Assembly: GCA_031769625.1 (NCBI GenBank)
Contig: JAUIMM010000636.1
Coordinates: 6,592,501-6,656,500 of the forward strand
Reading direction: 5' to 3'
DNA from: Taudactylus pleione
Lineage: Eukaryota; Chordata; Amphibia; Anura; Myobatrachidae
DNA length: 64,000 bases
Made by a program: the position numbers and the translations under genes. How positions within the stretch are numbered: position 1 is the first letter of the stretch; each line of letters starts with the position of its first letter. Positions 34,834 through 46,569 of the stretch are shown here, piece after piece. The notes under the pieces were generated by a model. That model was not told the origin of the DNA, searched no databases, and was given only the letters and a program-made list of their open reading frames with translations.

Positions 34834-36444
34834 ATGGCACACCGGCGAACTCCAAGAGACACTGGTAAGACTGTTCCAGGGGAGAAGGGTGCTGGGCGGT
34901 GGAATGTACCTAAGACTGAGGGTGTAGAACCTGGAGACAGGCCTGCCAGGCCGGGAAGGTTCTTGTCCCGTAAACAACTAGACATTAATATGACTCAGTG
35001 TTTCCGATGTGGTGGCTTCGGCCATATTGCCGCTAATTGTGCACTTACAACTGAACCTATGCAATGTGATACTGCTCATGTCTACCGCAGGGGGTCTTTC
35101 TTTGCACAGATAGCCTGTACGGCTGACCGGCAGGCTGAGACTGATAAGCACATGTGTGTACTCACTGTAGATGGCAACCGAGTAGAGGCACTGTTAGACT
35201 CTGGTAGCTTGGTGACACTTATAAAAGCTGAGCTGGTGAACCCCTTGCGGCGTGAGGGGAAAACTGTTGGTGTGACCTGCATACATGGGGATACTCGATA
35301 TTATGTTACTGCCGAGGTGAACATCGAGACACCATGTGGTTCTGCTATAGTTTCTGTAGGTTTGGTAAATGGTCTGATGTACGATGCAATATTGGGGAGA
35401 GACTTTGCTCACTTCTGGAAGTTGTGGGAAAGCCGTTTTGTTCCAGAGGTGAACAACCCCGATCCATTTCAGAAGGTTGTCGATGTAGTGGAGGAGGGAG
35501 TTTCTTCTGAGTCAGAGTTATTCCCTTTTTCTACTATGGTTGGCGAACTAGAGAATGCGGAACGTGACGGTGGCCCGCCAACTGATGTGCCTCCCATTGA
35601 GGTGGGAAGTGTTGCTGGGCCAGGTGATCATCTGCCTGCTTTAGAGGTCAGAAGAGAGGTCTTTGCCGTGGAGCAGTTGAATGACCCTACTTTGGTAAAA
35701 GCCAGGGAGAATGTAAAAGTAGTTGATGGTAAACCCGTAGACCCTGATAGTCCTTTGTCCTATCCCCACATGGCAATGTGTCAGGATTTGTTATATCAGG
35801 TGACTAAGAAGGGGGAAGATGTTGTGGAACAACTAATAGTTTCCAAAGCCTACAGAAGAACAGTGTTGGATCTGGCCCATGGTCATATAACGGCAGGCCA
35901 TCTAGGGGTAGAGAAAACCACTGAGCGAATAATGCAGAGGTTTTTCTGGCCCGGGCTTCATAAAGAGGTATCTGACTTTTGCGCATCCTGCCCTGAGTGT
36001 CAGTATCATGCTCCCAGGCCACATTTTAAGGGTCCACTAGTTCCATTGCCTATCATAGAGGTGCCATTTGAAAGAATAGCGATGGATTTGGTTGGACCCT
36101 TAATGAAGTCTGCCAGGGGACACCAGTATATTCTGGTCATAATGGATTATGCTACCAGGTACCCGGAAGCGATCCCGTTGCGCTATACGGCAACCAAGAC
36201 CATTGCCAGAGGTACATTTGTCCCAGATTCCTGTCTTTTGTGTTTTAAACCCCCAGGAGAAAGTCTGCAGTGTAGCAGGCTTGAGTTTCGGCTTTTTGAA
36301 AAGCCGGTTTGGGACCTGGGGGTTGTGGGTGAGAGGAGAGGGAGGGCTCCACCCATGGCCACTCCAGGTTTTGGTTCTCGCAGCCTGGTAACAGGCTTGT
36401 TAGTTTTCCACCTGAGAGTGGCCAATATAAGCCTAGTGTGTTGA
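34834..36444 (+). pseudogene. Protease-integrase polyprotein fragment fused to LTR sequence
   Basis: A 536-residue open frame in phase with Gag and separated from it by one TGA (34825-34827). A CCHC knuckle at residues 56-69 (CFRCGGFGHIAANC) would bind RNA. A retropepsin follows, with the active-site triplet DSG at 122-124 and ILGRD near 187. A linker leads to the integrase zinc-binding HHCC region (residues 349-389) and the core start AMDLVGP with the first catalytic Asp at 418. The second Asp (normally in a SDxG motif) and the Glu are absent. From about residue 459 the frame translates LTR sequence, adding ~78 chance residues. The integrase is therefore inactive; protease could in principle fold. 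Confidence 0.85.
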
Positions 36445-36779
36445 GGGCTGATTGTCTCACCTGGGAGAGCAGGCAGGGAGTTTGCTCAGAGACACTTGAA
36501 AAACCTATTTGTGAGTACTGTGCTGTGCTTTGTTGCTGGCGAGGGCATTAGGCCCTGCCAGGTTCTGGTAGTGAGGGAACTACCTGTGAAGTTAGTGCCC
36601 CGACAGGGCTAGGATTTATATTTGTTTTCTTTATATTTCTGTGATTGTACAATAAAGACTGGTGCCGACCAGCTTGTACTTGCATCCAGACTGGTGTGCT
36701 GCTTCCCTGCTGCTGTGTGTGTGTGTAAGGAAGGAGTCCTCTACCCAGGAGAGGGACCCCCTAACCTAACTGTGTCACA
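36210..36779 (+). repeat. 3' LTR, 5'-truncated
   Basis: Matches 33292-33857 with a few substitutions and small indels: a GAGGGC insertion near 36541, a shorter TTTAT run near 36620, CATGG for CACGG, GGCCAAT for GGCTAAT, ACCCAGG for ACACAGG. AATAAA at 36651-36656. The first 131 LTR bases and the polypurine tract were removed by the deletion that cut integrase. Confidence 0.85.
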
Positions 36780-37258
36780 CTTGAAATGTATAAACATGCA
36801 TACAGTGTTATGAATAAGACTGTGTATCCTTACCCCCCTAACACTCCCACATGTACAGATAATATTGTAATGAATGCTAACAATGACTGCTATAGTGAGA
36901 TATAATGTGTGAATATTCTGATATGTTGCTAATGTGAGAACACTGCTTTATATTATTGTACAACGCACAAATATAGCCAGAGGAAATCTTGAAGCCAAGG
37001 CTGATGTTTTGTGTTGATTCCGTCTCCTGAGATCTCAGTAATGCAAGGGTCTGACATAAACTAATGAGCTTGGGCTGGTGATTAATTACAGAAGATTGGT
37101 TCCGATCTATCAGTCACTAAACTGCCAGTGTATGTGCTAATACAAACCAGCTCTGGAATATGAAAGGCAGCAAGAGACCAAGCTGGTGGTGCCTCTCCCT
37201 GGAATAAGGGAGATTGAACATTCTTCCTGAAAGCTTTAATTTGCCTATACAGCAAAGG
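36780..37258. other. Region with no identified feature
   Basis: About 480 bases downstream of the retrotransposon with no gene or assignable repeat. Confidence 0.4.
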
Positions 37259-37261
37259 CGT

Positions 37262-37372
37262 AGAGATTATACTGCTTGTAAATAGAAAAATTAAATTGTA
37301 GCATCAGATCTTAACACACTTAAGATCTGATGCTACAATTTAATTTTTCTATTTACAAGCAGTATAATCTCT
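37262..37372. repeat. Perfect 53-bp inverted repeat with 5-base loop
   Basis: The left arm 37262-37314 (AGAGATTATACTGCTTGTAA onward) is the exact complement of 37320-37372 around the loop CACAC. As RNA it would be a long perfect hairpin. No known MITE end or target duplication is recognised around it. Confidence 0.9.
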
Positions 37373-37375
37373 GCT

Positions 37376-38650
37376 TCTGTCACAATGGTACACTCAAATC
37401 TGTTCTTATAAACATGGTACAAGTGATTTTACTTGCTCCTTCACAGGAGAAAGATGTTGAAATATTATGGCAGGAGAATTGGCTCTATTTCTTGCACTGA
37501 GAGAAAAATGAAACATGTATTTGCAATGTAAGTAATGCTCACCAGGGCACCCAGCTAGGGAGCAGCACTGTGTTAGGAGAAGCATTTACTCACCTCTATC
37601 CCTTCCCTCCCCCCTTCCCTAGCTAAGCTACTGACCTGATCGCCTTGCTGTCAGTCAATCAGCCAGGGCCTTTCTGATCTCCCTGCTGCTCCACTGGTGG
37701 GCATTTTACTGCTCCTGCTCTGATGCTGGGACCACCTTTGCTGGTGCTCAGGACACATGCCCCACCCTCATTACACCACTGCATTAGACACAGGGTTTAT
37801 TACAGGTACAGGTTGCAGACCCTGTTGGACTGGGGAATGACGGGTACACTGGTGGAATGCAGTGATAGGAGCCCACACTTAGGGGTGTGGCCAGCCTCAA
37901 GAGAGGATGTGGCCAGCCTCCACAGAGGCTTGTCTAGCCATTAGAGAGTGCATGGTCTGGAACCCCTTAAAAAAAGATAAATAATATATATAGTAAATGC
38001 TGCTAATGCATGCATTATAATGTACCAGATTAATAGCAGCAATGCATTGTAGATATATGCACCATAGTCCATTGCAGTATAATGTAACATATGCATAATG
38101 TATAATTCAAGTGCACAGTCTGGAACCTGATCCCTAGAGGAGGGGGTGGGCTATGAGGTAGTGTGGCCCACTGGGGAGTTTCCCCTGTACCGCTGTGGGT
38201 CAGTCTGACCCTGGTTGCAGATAGGGTGCAAGATACAGCCTGGAGCATATAGGGTGCCTGCTCATATTAAATCATAATCACGTATGCCCTGGTGGTGTGT
38301 AGTGTTATGCTCCCTATGATAAATGGCGGTGGTACAGGGTATTGGGGCACAATGTAGGGCCTTATATGGCTCTGTGGAGGGGAGAGTTTTAGGGACATGT
38401 CCATACAGCATGAACACCAATAAAGATAGATGCACGGCAAAGGCATACATGCACAGCAGTGCATGTTGGCACTCCGGGAAAAAGCTAGAGCAGTGCTTAG
38501 TGTTATAGTGCTTGCAGACTCTCACCTATAAAGAGATGTAGTGCTGAGAGCTCCTCATCTAACAATTTGTTATGGGGTTTTGATGAATTCTGTTGCAGTG
38601 TATTGTTGACTCTATCTTTGCATATTTTCACATTGTCTACAGGACAGTAT
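37376..38650. other. Region with no identified feature
   Basis: No coding sequence or repeat family that I can name. Short open frames on both strands show no family motif. Confidence 0.4.
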
Positions 38651-38654
38651 TTAC

Positions 38655-38905
38655 TGGTTGGGTACGGGATCCCGGTGGTCAGGATGCTGGCGATCGGAAT
38701 CCCAACAGTATTAGGTAAGTATCCCTACCCTAACCCCTAACCCTTCCCCCCAACCCTAACCCACCTTCCTGCAGCCTAACCCTAACCCTCCCTCTAGTGC
38801 CTAACAATAATACTTACTGTCGAGATGCTGGTGGTCATGATTTTGGACCCAGATATTCTGTGCGCCGGCATCCCGATTGCCAGGATGGTAACTACATCCC
38901 ATATT
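38655..38905 (+). repeat. C-rich telomere-like dispersed element
   Basis: CCTAACCC words (CCTAACCCCTAACCC, CCTAACCCTAACCCTCCC) sit between GGGATCCCGGTGGTCAGGAT on the left and GGCATCCCGATTGCCAGGAT on the right, which are imperfect inverted repeats. Same family as 46066-46430, 47515-47740 and 59862-60180. Confidence 0.65.
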
Positions 38906-39513
38906 AACAGCTGACCCTGCCAGTGGCAATGACCCTGTCATTGGCAATATGAGTGAATATGCCCCCAATTAGACATTTGTATCCCATAAGTACATGTACT
39001 GTACCTCAATTGACCCATCTACACTACACTATTGTTATTATTAAGTTGTTTTGTGTACAGTGAGCTGAAAGATGCATACTGTACTTGTATCTTAAAATAT
39101 TACAAAACTAAATCTTTTTTAACAAACTGCTTCTTGCAATATTTAAATGGATTGTTTCCTTCCTTTTGCCATTTTCACTGTTTGATTGATGCATTACATT
39201 CAAAATTAATACTTAAGTTGGCCTAGTTAAACATGTAACATTCACAGAAAGTGACTATTCTTTGGGAAAATGCCTGAGAAACGCACTGTGTGTGGCCTCG
39301 GGAAGTGATTTCAACCTCTCTACAAGGTCAGTCTTTCCAGCAGTAAAATTGGGCGAATGCAGACTTAAAAACAGATGTTTCTCTAAGAATCTTTTGTAGG
39401 GTAAATACATTAGATTAAAAAAATACTTTCCACTGCTTAGAGTTTAGTTTCTGTTTTAGCCTTTACATTCTTTGCCTGTGAAAGGTCGGGCACCTGGTAG
39501 TTTTACATCCTCT
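38906..39513. other. Region with no identified feature
   Basis: A/T-rich, no assignable gene or repeat. Confidence 0.4.
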
Positions 39514-39691
39514 GGGGGAGATGTACTAAGCCTTGGAGAGTAGTAAAAAGGAGAGGGATAAAGTACTAAACAATCAGCTCCTAACTGTCACTTTACAGGA
39601 CTGTGTTTGAAAAATGGCAGTTAGTAGCTGAATGGTTGGTACTTTATCTCTCTCCACTTTATCTCTATCCAAGGCTTAGTACATCACCCCC
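39514..39691. mobile_element. 178-bp foldback MITE
   Basis: GGGGGAGATGTACTAAGCCT and further arm sequence pairs with CCAAGGCTTAGTACATC at the other end. The arms contain CAATCAGCTCCTAACTGTCA, also seen in the foldback elements at 47330-47455 and 50723-51167. Confidence 0.8.
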
Positions 39692-39802
39692 TTTATGTGG
39701 AATATTTTTCTTTGTTATACATATTTTAATCAACTTACACATTGTTTACTTGCTTGTATTAAAACTACACTCCTGGTAGGCTTAGGATCAATTTTACCAG
39801 AA

Positions 39803-39875
39803 TTACTGGTAGATGTACTAAGCCTTGGAGTGAGCTAAAGTGGCGAGGAGAAAAAGGTTAGCAGCTGAGTACCCC
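39803..39875. mobile_element. Arm fragment of the same foldback MITE family
   Basis: GATGTACTAAGCCTTGGAG plus a diverged continuation matches the left arm of 39514-39691; the rest is missing. Confidence 0.6.
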
Positions 39876-39934
39876 AGTGGTCTTTACTTGGACCAGTGCT
39901 GGTGACTTGGAAATGGTATTAATGTGAAAGTATG

Positions 39935-40601
39935 CCTTTTTGCAGATGACACAAAGATAGGCAAACGACTAATGACCTAAGTAGACTAGAGGAAAGGCAA
40001 AAACTTGGTAACTACAGTTTATTGCTAAAAAATGAAAACATGCATTTGGGTCTCAAAAACCCAAAGGCTGAACATAGTGTCAAGGGTACTATAATGGAAA
40101 CTACAGAGGAGGAAAGGGATCTAGGAGTCACTATTTCAGATTACCTGAAAGCATGGAAGCAATGTAACAAAGCAATGAGAAAGGCAAGTTAGATGCTTGG
40201 CTGCATATGGAGAGGTATCAGTAGCAGGGCCCGCTGTCCCCATGCCCTAGTATGGGGACAGAAATTAATCAAGCTCCAAAAATAAAATTTTCGGAGCTTG
40301 ACTGTGGGAGCATTCGCAATCTTCAGATGGCATTTGCTCCTGCTTGCAACACACACCCTGCTTCTTCCCTATTGGAAGAAGCTCTGGGTTGTGAAGAGGG
40401 ATCCTTTCAGGCCCTTCCACCTCTGTCCTAGTGCTTTGTGCACCTGTGTGAACTCTAGGTCACGTAGGAGCACTAACACTGCCGAGCCGACTCAGCATTG
40501 CTAAGTTTCACTGCTCCGATGAATTGCTCCAGCGCTCATGGTGAGTTAGTATGTTAAGGGGGAACATGATAGAAATGTTCAATTATATCAAGGGTTTCAA
40601 C
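39935..40601 (+). mobile_element. CR1-like LINE fragment (RT C-terminal part)
   Basis: The RT catalytic block reads FADDTKIG at ~39943-39966. After further frames, EERDLGVTISDYLKAWKQC and MLGCIWRGISSR match the post-RT region of CR1-type LINEs, with internal stops. About 320 bases (40231-40550) do not match the LINE at 61464 and replace part of it. AAGGGGGAACATGATAGAA then resumes the LINE, which is cut by the hAT-like insertion at 40602 and continues at 47002. Confidence 0.75.
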
Positions 40602-41269
40602 TAGAGATGTGCGCTGACACCCATGTTTTGGTTTTGATTTTAAATCTGGCTATCCCCTGGTTTTGGATCTGGATTGGTTTTGCCAAAACCTCAACTTTTG
40701 TGTTTTGTTTTTCGGTTTTGGTTTTGGATTTTTTCTTAAAAAATCATAAAAACAGCTAAAATCACATAAAATCACATAGTTTTTGTTACTACAGTATTAT
40801 TAACATCAATAACATTTGTTTCCATTTGGTTCCAGTCAATTTTGACCACCTCACAGCTCACTATATTTATTTCATCCAGTTTAGGCCCAAAATTTGCACC
40901 AAGCTAGCTGGCTGACTAAGCTATGCGGCAGCAGTGGATGGCACAAAAACATGGCAGTTAAACTGCCAACATGGCACATCAGGAAACAAATGTTTTTATT
41001 ATTCAAGAGAGGCCTGGGGGAGTTGGAGTATGTATGTAGTTGAAGGCAGGGACAGGAAGTGTTTGGTAGTAAATTTAATTTAATTTTTTTATTCCGAAGT
41101 AAATTTATGAGGTAGAAGGGGAGGAGGCATTTACAAAAAAATAAAAGGGGACGAGGAAGACTTCTAGTAGTGCTTTCCACATGAAAAAGTATTTCCCAAA
41201 CCATACAGGGACATTAAAAAACATAGTTAGTTAGTGGCCTCCAAACTGCCACTTAACCAGCACAAAGAT

Positions 41270-41400
41270 ATTAAGGGGTAAATTTAATTTACTAAAGTGA
41301 GACTTTTTAAAGTACCTATTAGAAGTGATGTTGCCCATAACAAACAATCAGATTCTACTTAACTGGTCGGGTTGAGTGCAGTACCAAATGGTACTAGGGT
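41270..41400. mobile_element. Arm of a foldback MITE
   Basis: GGGGTAAATTTAATTTACTA and CATAACAAACAATCAGATTC resemble the arms of the elements at 51168-51350 and 61083-61250. Only one arm is present. The remaining bases to 41960 show nothing identifiable. Confidence 0.5.
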
Positions 41401-41964
41401 GTTTCTAACCCTCTCCACTACACGATACAAAAGGATTGGAGCATGCAGGTAACACCATTGGGACCATTTATTCCACTAATTCCCTACATTCAAAAACCTG
41501 CACTAAGAGATCTAACATTTATTTTATAATATTTATTTCTTCAAGGAAAGGTTTACTATTTGAATCTCCTTGGAGATTATTACTGCAGTTATTTTGATAT
41601 TGTTGTATGTTTAATTGTTCATTGGTCTATTACTGCAAATGATGTATGATTACACATGTGTGATCCATTTACCTGCTTCATAAATAACATGTAATATTCA
41701 GATTTTAGTATTGGCTTGAGTTTTTATATATCCTATAACCTCTGTGACTGCTTCTTTCATACAATGGTACAGCTTTCAATGGCCATCACTACAGTATAAC
41801 ATAAAAATTGCTATTTTTATGGTATACTGTGTTTTAAAAAAATATTTTTTCAAATAAAATAGTGATGGATAAGTGTAAAATTATGTTCTTTACCTAATTC
41901 AATCATAAAAGAAACCGACAATTTTGGAGTGGTTTTTGGAAAAAGAATTAATCAGTTAAGTGGT

Positions 41965-44272
41965 TAAGGGAAGTTTGTTGGTCCCACTCAAGTATAGCCT
42001 CGACTTTTTCATGATCCATTCAAAATCCCTGGGACGAGATGGTATATCCCAGAAAAGAAACCTGAGTGACGTCAAAGTCACATTTCTCCAACTTGGTGTA
42101 CAGATGGTTCTCCTGCAATTTTTGAAGGACTTGATGTACATGCTGATGATGTTGATTCAGCGATTGGGAAAAAATAAGAATGTCATCCAGATATACGACC
42201 ACGAATGCTCCAAAAAACTCAAAGAATGTCATTAATCAGGTCCTGGAAATTAGCTGGGGCATTAGATAAGCCAAAAGGCATGACTAGATACTCATAGTGT
42301 CCGAAATGGGTACTGAAGTCTGTTTTCCACTCGTCCTCACTCTTGATTCGAATCAGGTTGTATGCCCCTCGGAGGTCAATTTTGGAGAAGATATTAGCCT
42401 AATGCTGTGTCTTGAATTTTTGTTTGTATATTGATATTCTATATGCATGTTTTCAAAGATATATATCTATATGCATCCTAGTGCTGGTTTTAGATTAATA
42501 AATTACCAATTGGTACTTTTTATTTAAACCATCCATCTACAATTATTACACTGTTCTAGCACTGGTTTCTCTATTTTCTTGTGTTTGCATATATTATTGG
42601 GACTGACAACCAGAAGCTCCTGTGATAGCGCGTCTCCCCCCTTACCTATATCTATTAGTCTAATGCAGCTGATCAAACAGTACCGGAATGAGAGGTAATG
42701 GATATGAATTTTTTACCGTAATGTTGTTGAGTCCTCTGTAATCTATACAGGGATGAAGAGACCCATCCTTTTATCCCACAAAGAAAAAACAGCTCCCAGT
42801 GGTGATTTTGAGGGACAGATGAATCCTTTTGCCAAGGCATCCTCGATGTACTCTCTGATAGCTTTTTCCTTCGGTATTGAAAGGGAATACAACTGGCCTT
42901 TGGGTAATTTGGCATATGGAATCAAATTGATGGCACAATCGCAAGATCTTTGTGGAGGAAGAACATCTGCAAGTTTTTTGGAGAAAACATCAGCGTAATC
43001 CTGGTACTGAAGCGGAATGGTTGGAGGTGTCCAAATAGGCATGGTCAAGCAATGATTCTGACATGTCTGACTCCATCTGATTAGCTCACCAGATTGCCAA
43101 TCAATCACGGGATCATGATCCCTAAGCCATGGAAAACCAAGAATGACTGGAGCCAAGGGACAATGGAGGAGATAAAAAGAGAAAATTTCTGATTGTAAAA
43201 AACCCACCGATAACCGGAGAGGAGGTGTCTTTTAAATTTCCCATGACCTGATGAAATCAAACCTCCGACTAGACAACAGATAGGAATTTCTTGTGCCAAG
43301 GGGACAGCTGGTACACCGAGAGTGCGAAAGAAAAGGAAATCCATGAATTTGCCTTCTGCCCCACTATCAATGAAGGCTGAAGCAGTCAAAGTGGAATTGG
43401 TGAATTGGATGGATGCTGGGACTAAAAGAGAATTCTTGGAGGAAATGGATGCCAGGCCTAAGTGTAAATCCTCCCAAACACTTAGACCTTGTCTTTTACC
43501 GATCTGAGCAGACAGTTATTCCCCTAGTCACCGCAATACATACAGAGGCTAAAAGACCATCTTCTGCATCTCTCTTCTGATGATAGGCGAGAGGCGACAA
43601 TCTGCATAGGTTCCTCTGTGACCGAAGATGGAACCCAAGCAAGAAAATTAGGTGTTTTGATGGGAAGATTTTGTTCATGTCTACGTTCCCGTTGCAGCCG
43701 GTCAATCCTAATAGCTTGTTGCATAAGATCATCCAAGGATTCATAAGATGAATGTTGAACAAGGATGTCCTTGATGGCCTCAGAAAGACAGAGACGATAT
43801 TGGCTACGTAAAGCCGCATCGTCACAACCTGAGTCAGTTGCCCATCTGCGGAACTCTGATGAGTAATCCTCTGCTGCTTTCTGACCCTATTTGAGGGCAC
43901 AGAATTTGGACTCAGCCATAGCAGCACAGTCTGGGTCATCATACAATAGGCCCAAGGCCATAAAGAAATGGTCTATAATGCTGCATGGGTTGAAGGCAGT
44001 CCGAAGGCCCAAGTGTGTGGATCCCACTGAAGGAGAGAGATTACCAGTCCCACTTGTAACTGTGTCCCTGAAGAGACCAGACAAAGTCGGAAATAGAGCT
44101 TGCAAGTTTCACAAAAGTTTAAAAACTGTCTGCGATCCCCAGAAAACCGGTCTAGTAAATTCGTCTTTGGTTCAAGATAATAAGCTGCATGCACAGGAGA
44201 GCGGTTCTCTACAACTTGTATAGTGAGTTCCTGGACTTTCTGAGTGAGAGTTTGGATCTGGGCTGCAAGCAC
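41965..44272 (-). pseudogene. Ty3/Gypsy gag-pol fragment, decayed
   Basis: Reading the minus strand: Gag (LDRFSGDRRQFLNFCETCKL, 44272 inward, similar to sushi/PEG10-type Gags); a protease with active-site IDSGAEGKFMDF near 43375; the segment PVILGFPWLRDHDPVIDW; RT entry LPKGQLYSLSIPKEKAIREY; then RT with [12 protein letters not shown] near 42185 and [11 protein letters not shown]. Frames shift several times and the fragment stops in RT. RNase H, integrase and the 3' LTR are missing. RT is split by an insertion at ~42405-42663. Confidence 0.8.
42405..42663. mobile_element. ~260-bp insertion in the Gypsy RT
   Basis: TATTAGCCTAATGC at the left edge and TATTAGTCTAATGC at the right edge look like a 13-14-bp target duplication around an A/T-rich segment. 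Removing it joins the RT segments DQLH and [16 protein letters not shown] long duplication suggests a retroposon, but the inserted sequence is not recognised. Confidence 0.6.
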
Positions 44273-44309
44273 CTGGGCAAGATTCTGTCGGGTAGTAGCC
44301 GCTCACATG

Positions 44310-45378
44310 GAGGTACAAGGGAATTCAATAGATTAAATGTACAGTTGGAACAAATGCAGGAGATGTAAGGCTTTGGGGAAAAGAAGAGTGGATATTTGAC
44401 CAATGGTATGACTTGAAGTGGCTTAAAGTAGCACAGCAGCCGATGATGTGGCAAAAGCATCGATGGTGCGGCAATTGCTGTTATTGAAATAAAGTCTCAG
44501 AAGTCGATGGCGCGGAAAACCTGCCAATGGTGCAGCAATTGTACTGATGGTGTGTCCATAGTGCTGATGGTGCGGCAATAGCTGTTAGTAAAGAGTCTAG
44601 TTTTTTTAATTGGCTTTGGAAGCGATGATGTGACATATGTGCCAATGGTGTGGCAATTGTACCGATGGTGCAGCAATTGTGCTGATGGTGTGGCAATAGC
44701 TGTTTGTAAACAGTCTAGATTTTGGCAATGGCTTTGGGAGCCAATGAGGCGGCTATAGTGCCGATGGTGCGGCAATAGCTGTTAGAAAACAATGTAGGTT
44801 TTGACTGTGGCTTGGGAGCTGTATGAAGGGTGATGAGCTGATGACAGCAAGGGGGCTGCTTGGTGTAGCTGGGAAGCCGTATGGAAGCTGATGCACCAAT
44901 GGCAGCACGGGGGCTGCTTGGTGCAGCAAGGAAGCCGAATGGAAGCTGATGAGCAGATGGCAGCATGGGGGCTGCTTGGTGTGGCTGGAAAGCTGTATAG
45001 AAGTTGATGAGCCGATGGCAGCATGGGGGCTGCTTGGTGTGGCTAGGAGCCGTATGGGAGCTGATGAGCCAATGGCAGCACGGGGGCTGCTTGGTGTGGC
45101 TGGAAAGTCATATGGAAGTTAATGAGATGTATCACAAGGAGAAACAAACAAACTGACCAAGCAGCAAAGCCGATGAAACTCACAGACACCCTATAGTCAG
45201 CACAGCTGCAATAGTCCAGTGAGTATAAATAGGCTGAAGTCCCAATCAGTTTTGCACTGTGGAATACATCACTTCCTGAGGTGTGCCGATTGCCTAGCAA
45301 CAGGAACAACTGAAGTAACCCCATCCTGTCTGGGCAACCTGTTAGAAGGATTCAAGTAGTGACCGCGACTTGTAACAC
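44310..45378 (-). mobile_element. Ty3/Gypsy 5' LTR and leader
   Basis: On the minus strand an LTR-like start TGTTACAAGTCGCGG lies at 45378, followed by a TATTTATA promoter word near 45230. The remainder up to gag is a repeat-rich leader. The LTR 3' edge is not resolvable because there is no second LTR to compare. Confidence 0.55.
44440..45120. repeat. Two minisatellite blocks in the Gypsy leader
   Basis: 44440-44790 has ~110-bp irregular modules built of GATGGTGCGGCAATAGCTGTT and GGCTTTGG words. 44815-45120 has about five ~60-bp modules built of GCTGATGAGCCGATGGCAGC and GGGGGCTGCTTGGTG. Confidence 0.85.
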
Positions 45379-45744
45379 ACCCAAGCCTATATCGTCATCC
45401 CATCCTGTGTTGTGTATAAATTACAGCTGTGCTCCCTGTTAGATTGGGGATTCATTGTCCACTTTAGTGGATGCGAGCTCCATTTTAGTCCATATCATCA
45501 CCACACCCCCTACACATCTTCTGACCTGCGCTGCAGGAGGAGCAGCTGCACTCTGGAATATGGTTGCATGGAGTTGCCCCTCTGCCTCACTGAAATTCAG
45601 GTAGAGGGGCCATGGGTAGGGACTGGGAGTAGGGACACTATAATCAGAGAATGCAGTTTTAGCTGCTTTATTCCATTTTTCAAACCATATCCTCTAATTT
45701 CACCTTTGAAAATGTTTATGCAAATATCAGCAGACGCGTTTTGA

Positions 45745-46015
45745 GTTGCTATGGCTAACGCACACACATACACACACAAAAAGAAAAAACAGATTGATTG
45801 AATTAATTTGGGGGAGGGCACTTGGGAGGGAGAGCACCTGAACGAGGTAGCAGCTTCTTGATAAACGACACAGGCAGCACCGCTGACACACACACAAAAA
45901 AAATCAATTGATTGACTGAATTCATTTTTTGGATGCACTTGGGTGGGAGAGCGCCTGAACGAGGCATGAGCCTCTTGACAAACAACACAGACAGCACAGC
46001 ACCCCTGCACACACA
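45745..46015. repeat. ~125-bp tandem duplication with CA/A tracts
   Basis: Two copies of a module that starts ACACACACAAAAA, followed by GATTGA words, then GAGCACCTGAACGAGG or GAGCGCCTGAACGAGG and GACACAGGCAGCAC or its variant. Confidence 0.8.
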
Positions 46016-46065
46016 AAAAATTGTTTTTATTTTTTCACTGGTGGTGTGGCAGATATGTATAAACT

Positions 46066-46440
46066 AACATAATTTCCCCCTAACCCTCCCTTAGGGGTGC
46101 CTAAGCCTAACCTCCCCCCTAAGTGCCTAACCCTAATCCCCCCTCTAAGTGCCTAACCCTAACCCCCCCTTCCCCTAGCCTAAACCTAACCTCCCTAGGG
46201 GGTGCCTAACCCTTAGTCCCCCCTGGGAACTCTAAACCTACTCCCCCCTGCGGCTGTCCATGCCCGTCACCCGGTTTACCTTCGATTGGTAAGCCAGGTG
46301 TCGGGCTCCCAGTGTAGGGAAACTGACAGGCATCGGGATTTTGGCATCTGTAATTTTAACCCCTGCCAGGGATTATACAGTCGGGAAGCTGGCGGTCGGG
46401 ATTCCGTCCATCAGCTTCCCGACTGTTTCCCATGGCAGGC
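46066..46440 (+). repeat. C-rich telomere-like dispersed element
   Basis: CCTAACCCTAACC words with CTAAGTGCCTAACCCTAA modules of ~27 bp, then a palindrome ACAGTCGGGAAGCT..AGCTTCCCGACTGT at 46377-46427. It appears inserted into a tandem pair of CACACAAAAAATTG..GGTGGTGTG modules (46012-46050 and 46452-46535). Confidence 0.65.
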
Positions 46441-46569
46441 TAACATGCACACACCAAAAAAAAAATGTATTTTCACACTGGTGGTGTGAAATCCGCACAC
46501 ACAAAAAATTGTTTTTATTTTTTTACACTGGGGGTGAAGAAGAGCACTCCTGATGGACAGAACACCCCC

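Larger units (their letters stand above)
33161..36779 (+). mobile_element. Gmr1-like Ty3/Gypsy LTR retrotransposon, internally deleted
   Basis: A 5' LTR, a Gag frame with a SCAN-like C-terminus, then a protease-integrase frame and a 3' LTR. Protease leads straight into integrase with no reverse transcriptase between, the order described for Gmr1-type elements, where RT and RNase H follow integrase. Integrase is cut after its first catalytic Asp and joined at 36209/36210 to the inside of the 3' LTR, losing the rest of integrase, any RT/RNase H and the first 131 bases of that LTR. AGGTACATT-like sequence is shared at the joint. The LTRs differ by few changes, so insertion was fairly recent. It cannot replicate by itself. 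Confidence 0.85.

Noticed and set aside
33161..36779. An exogenous or intact endogenous retrovirus
   Set aside because: No envelope frame, no RT, integrase truncated; the features are those of a Ty3/Gypsy retrotransposon.
41956..42235. Plus-strand frames over the Gypsy RT
   Set aside because: The minus strand has the YLDD catalytic motif and continuous family similarity; the plus frames have none.
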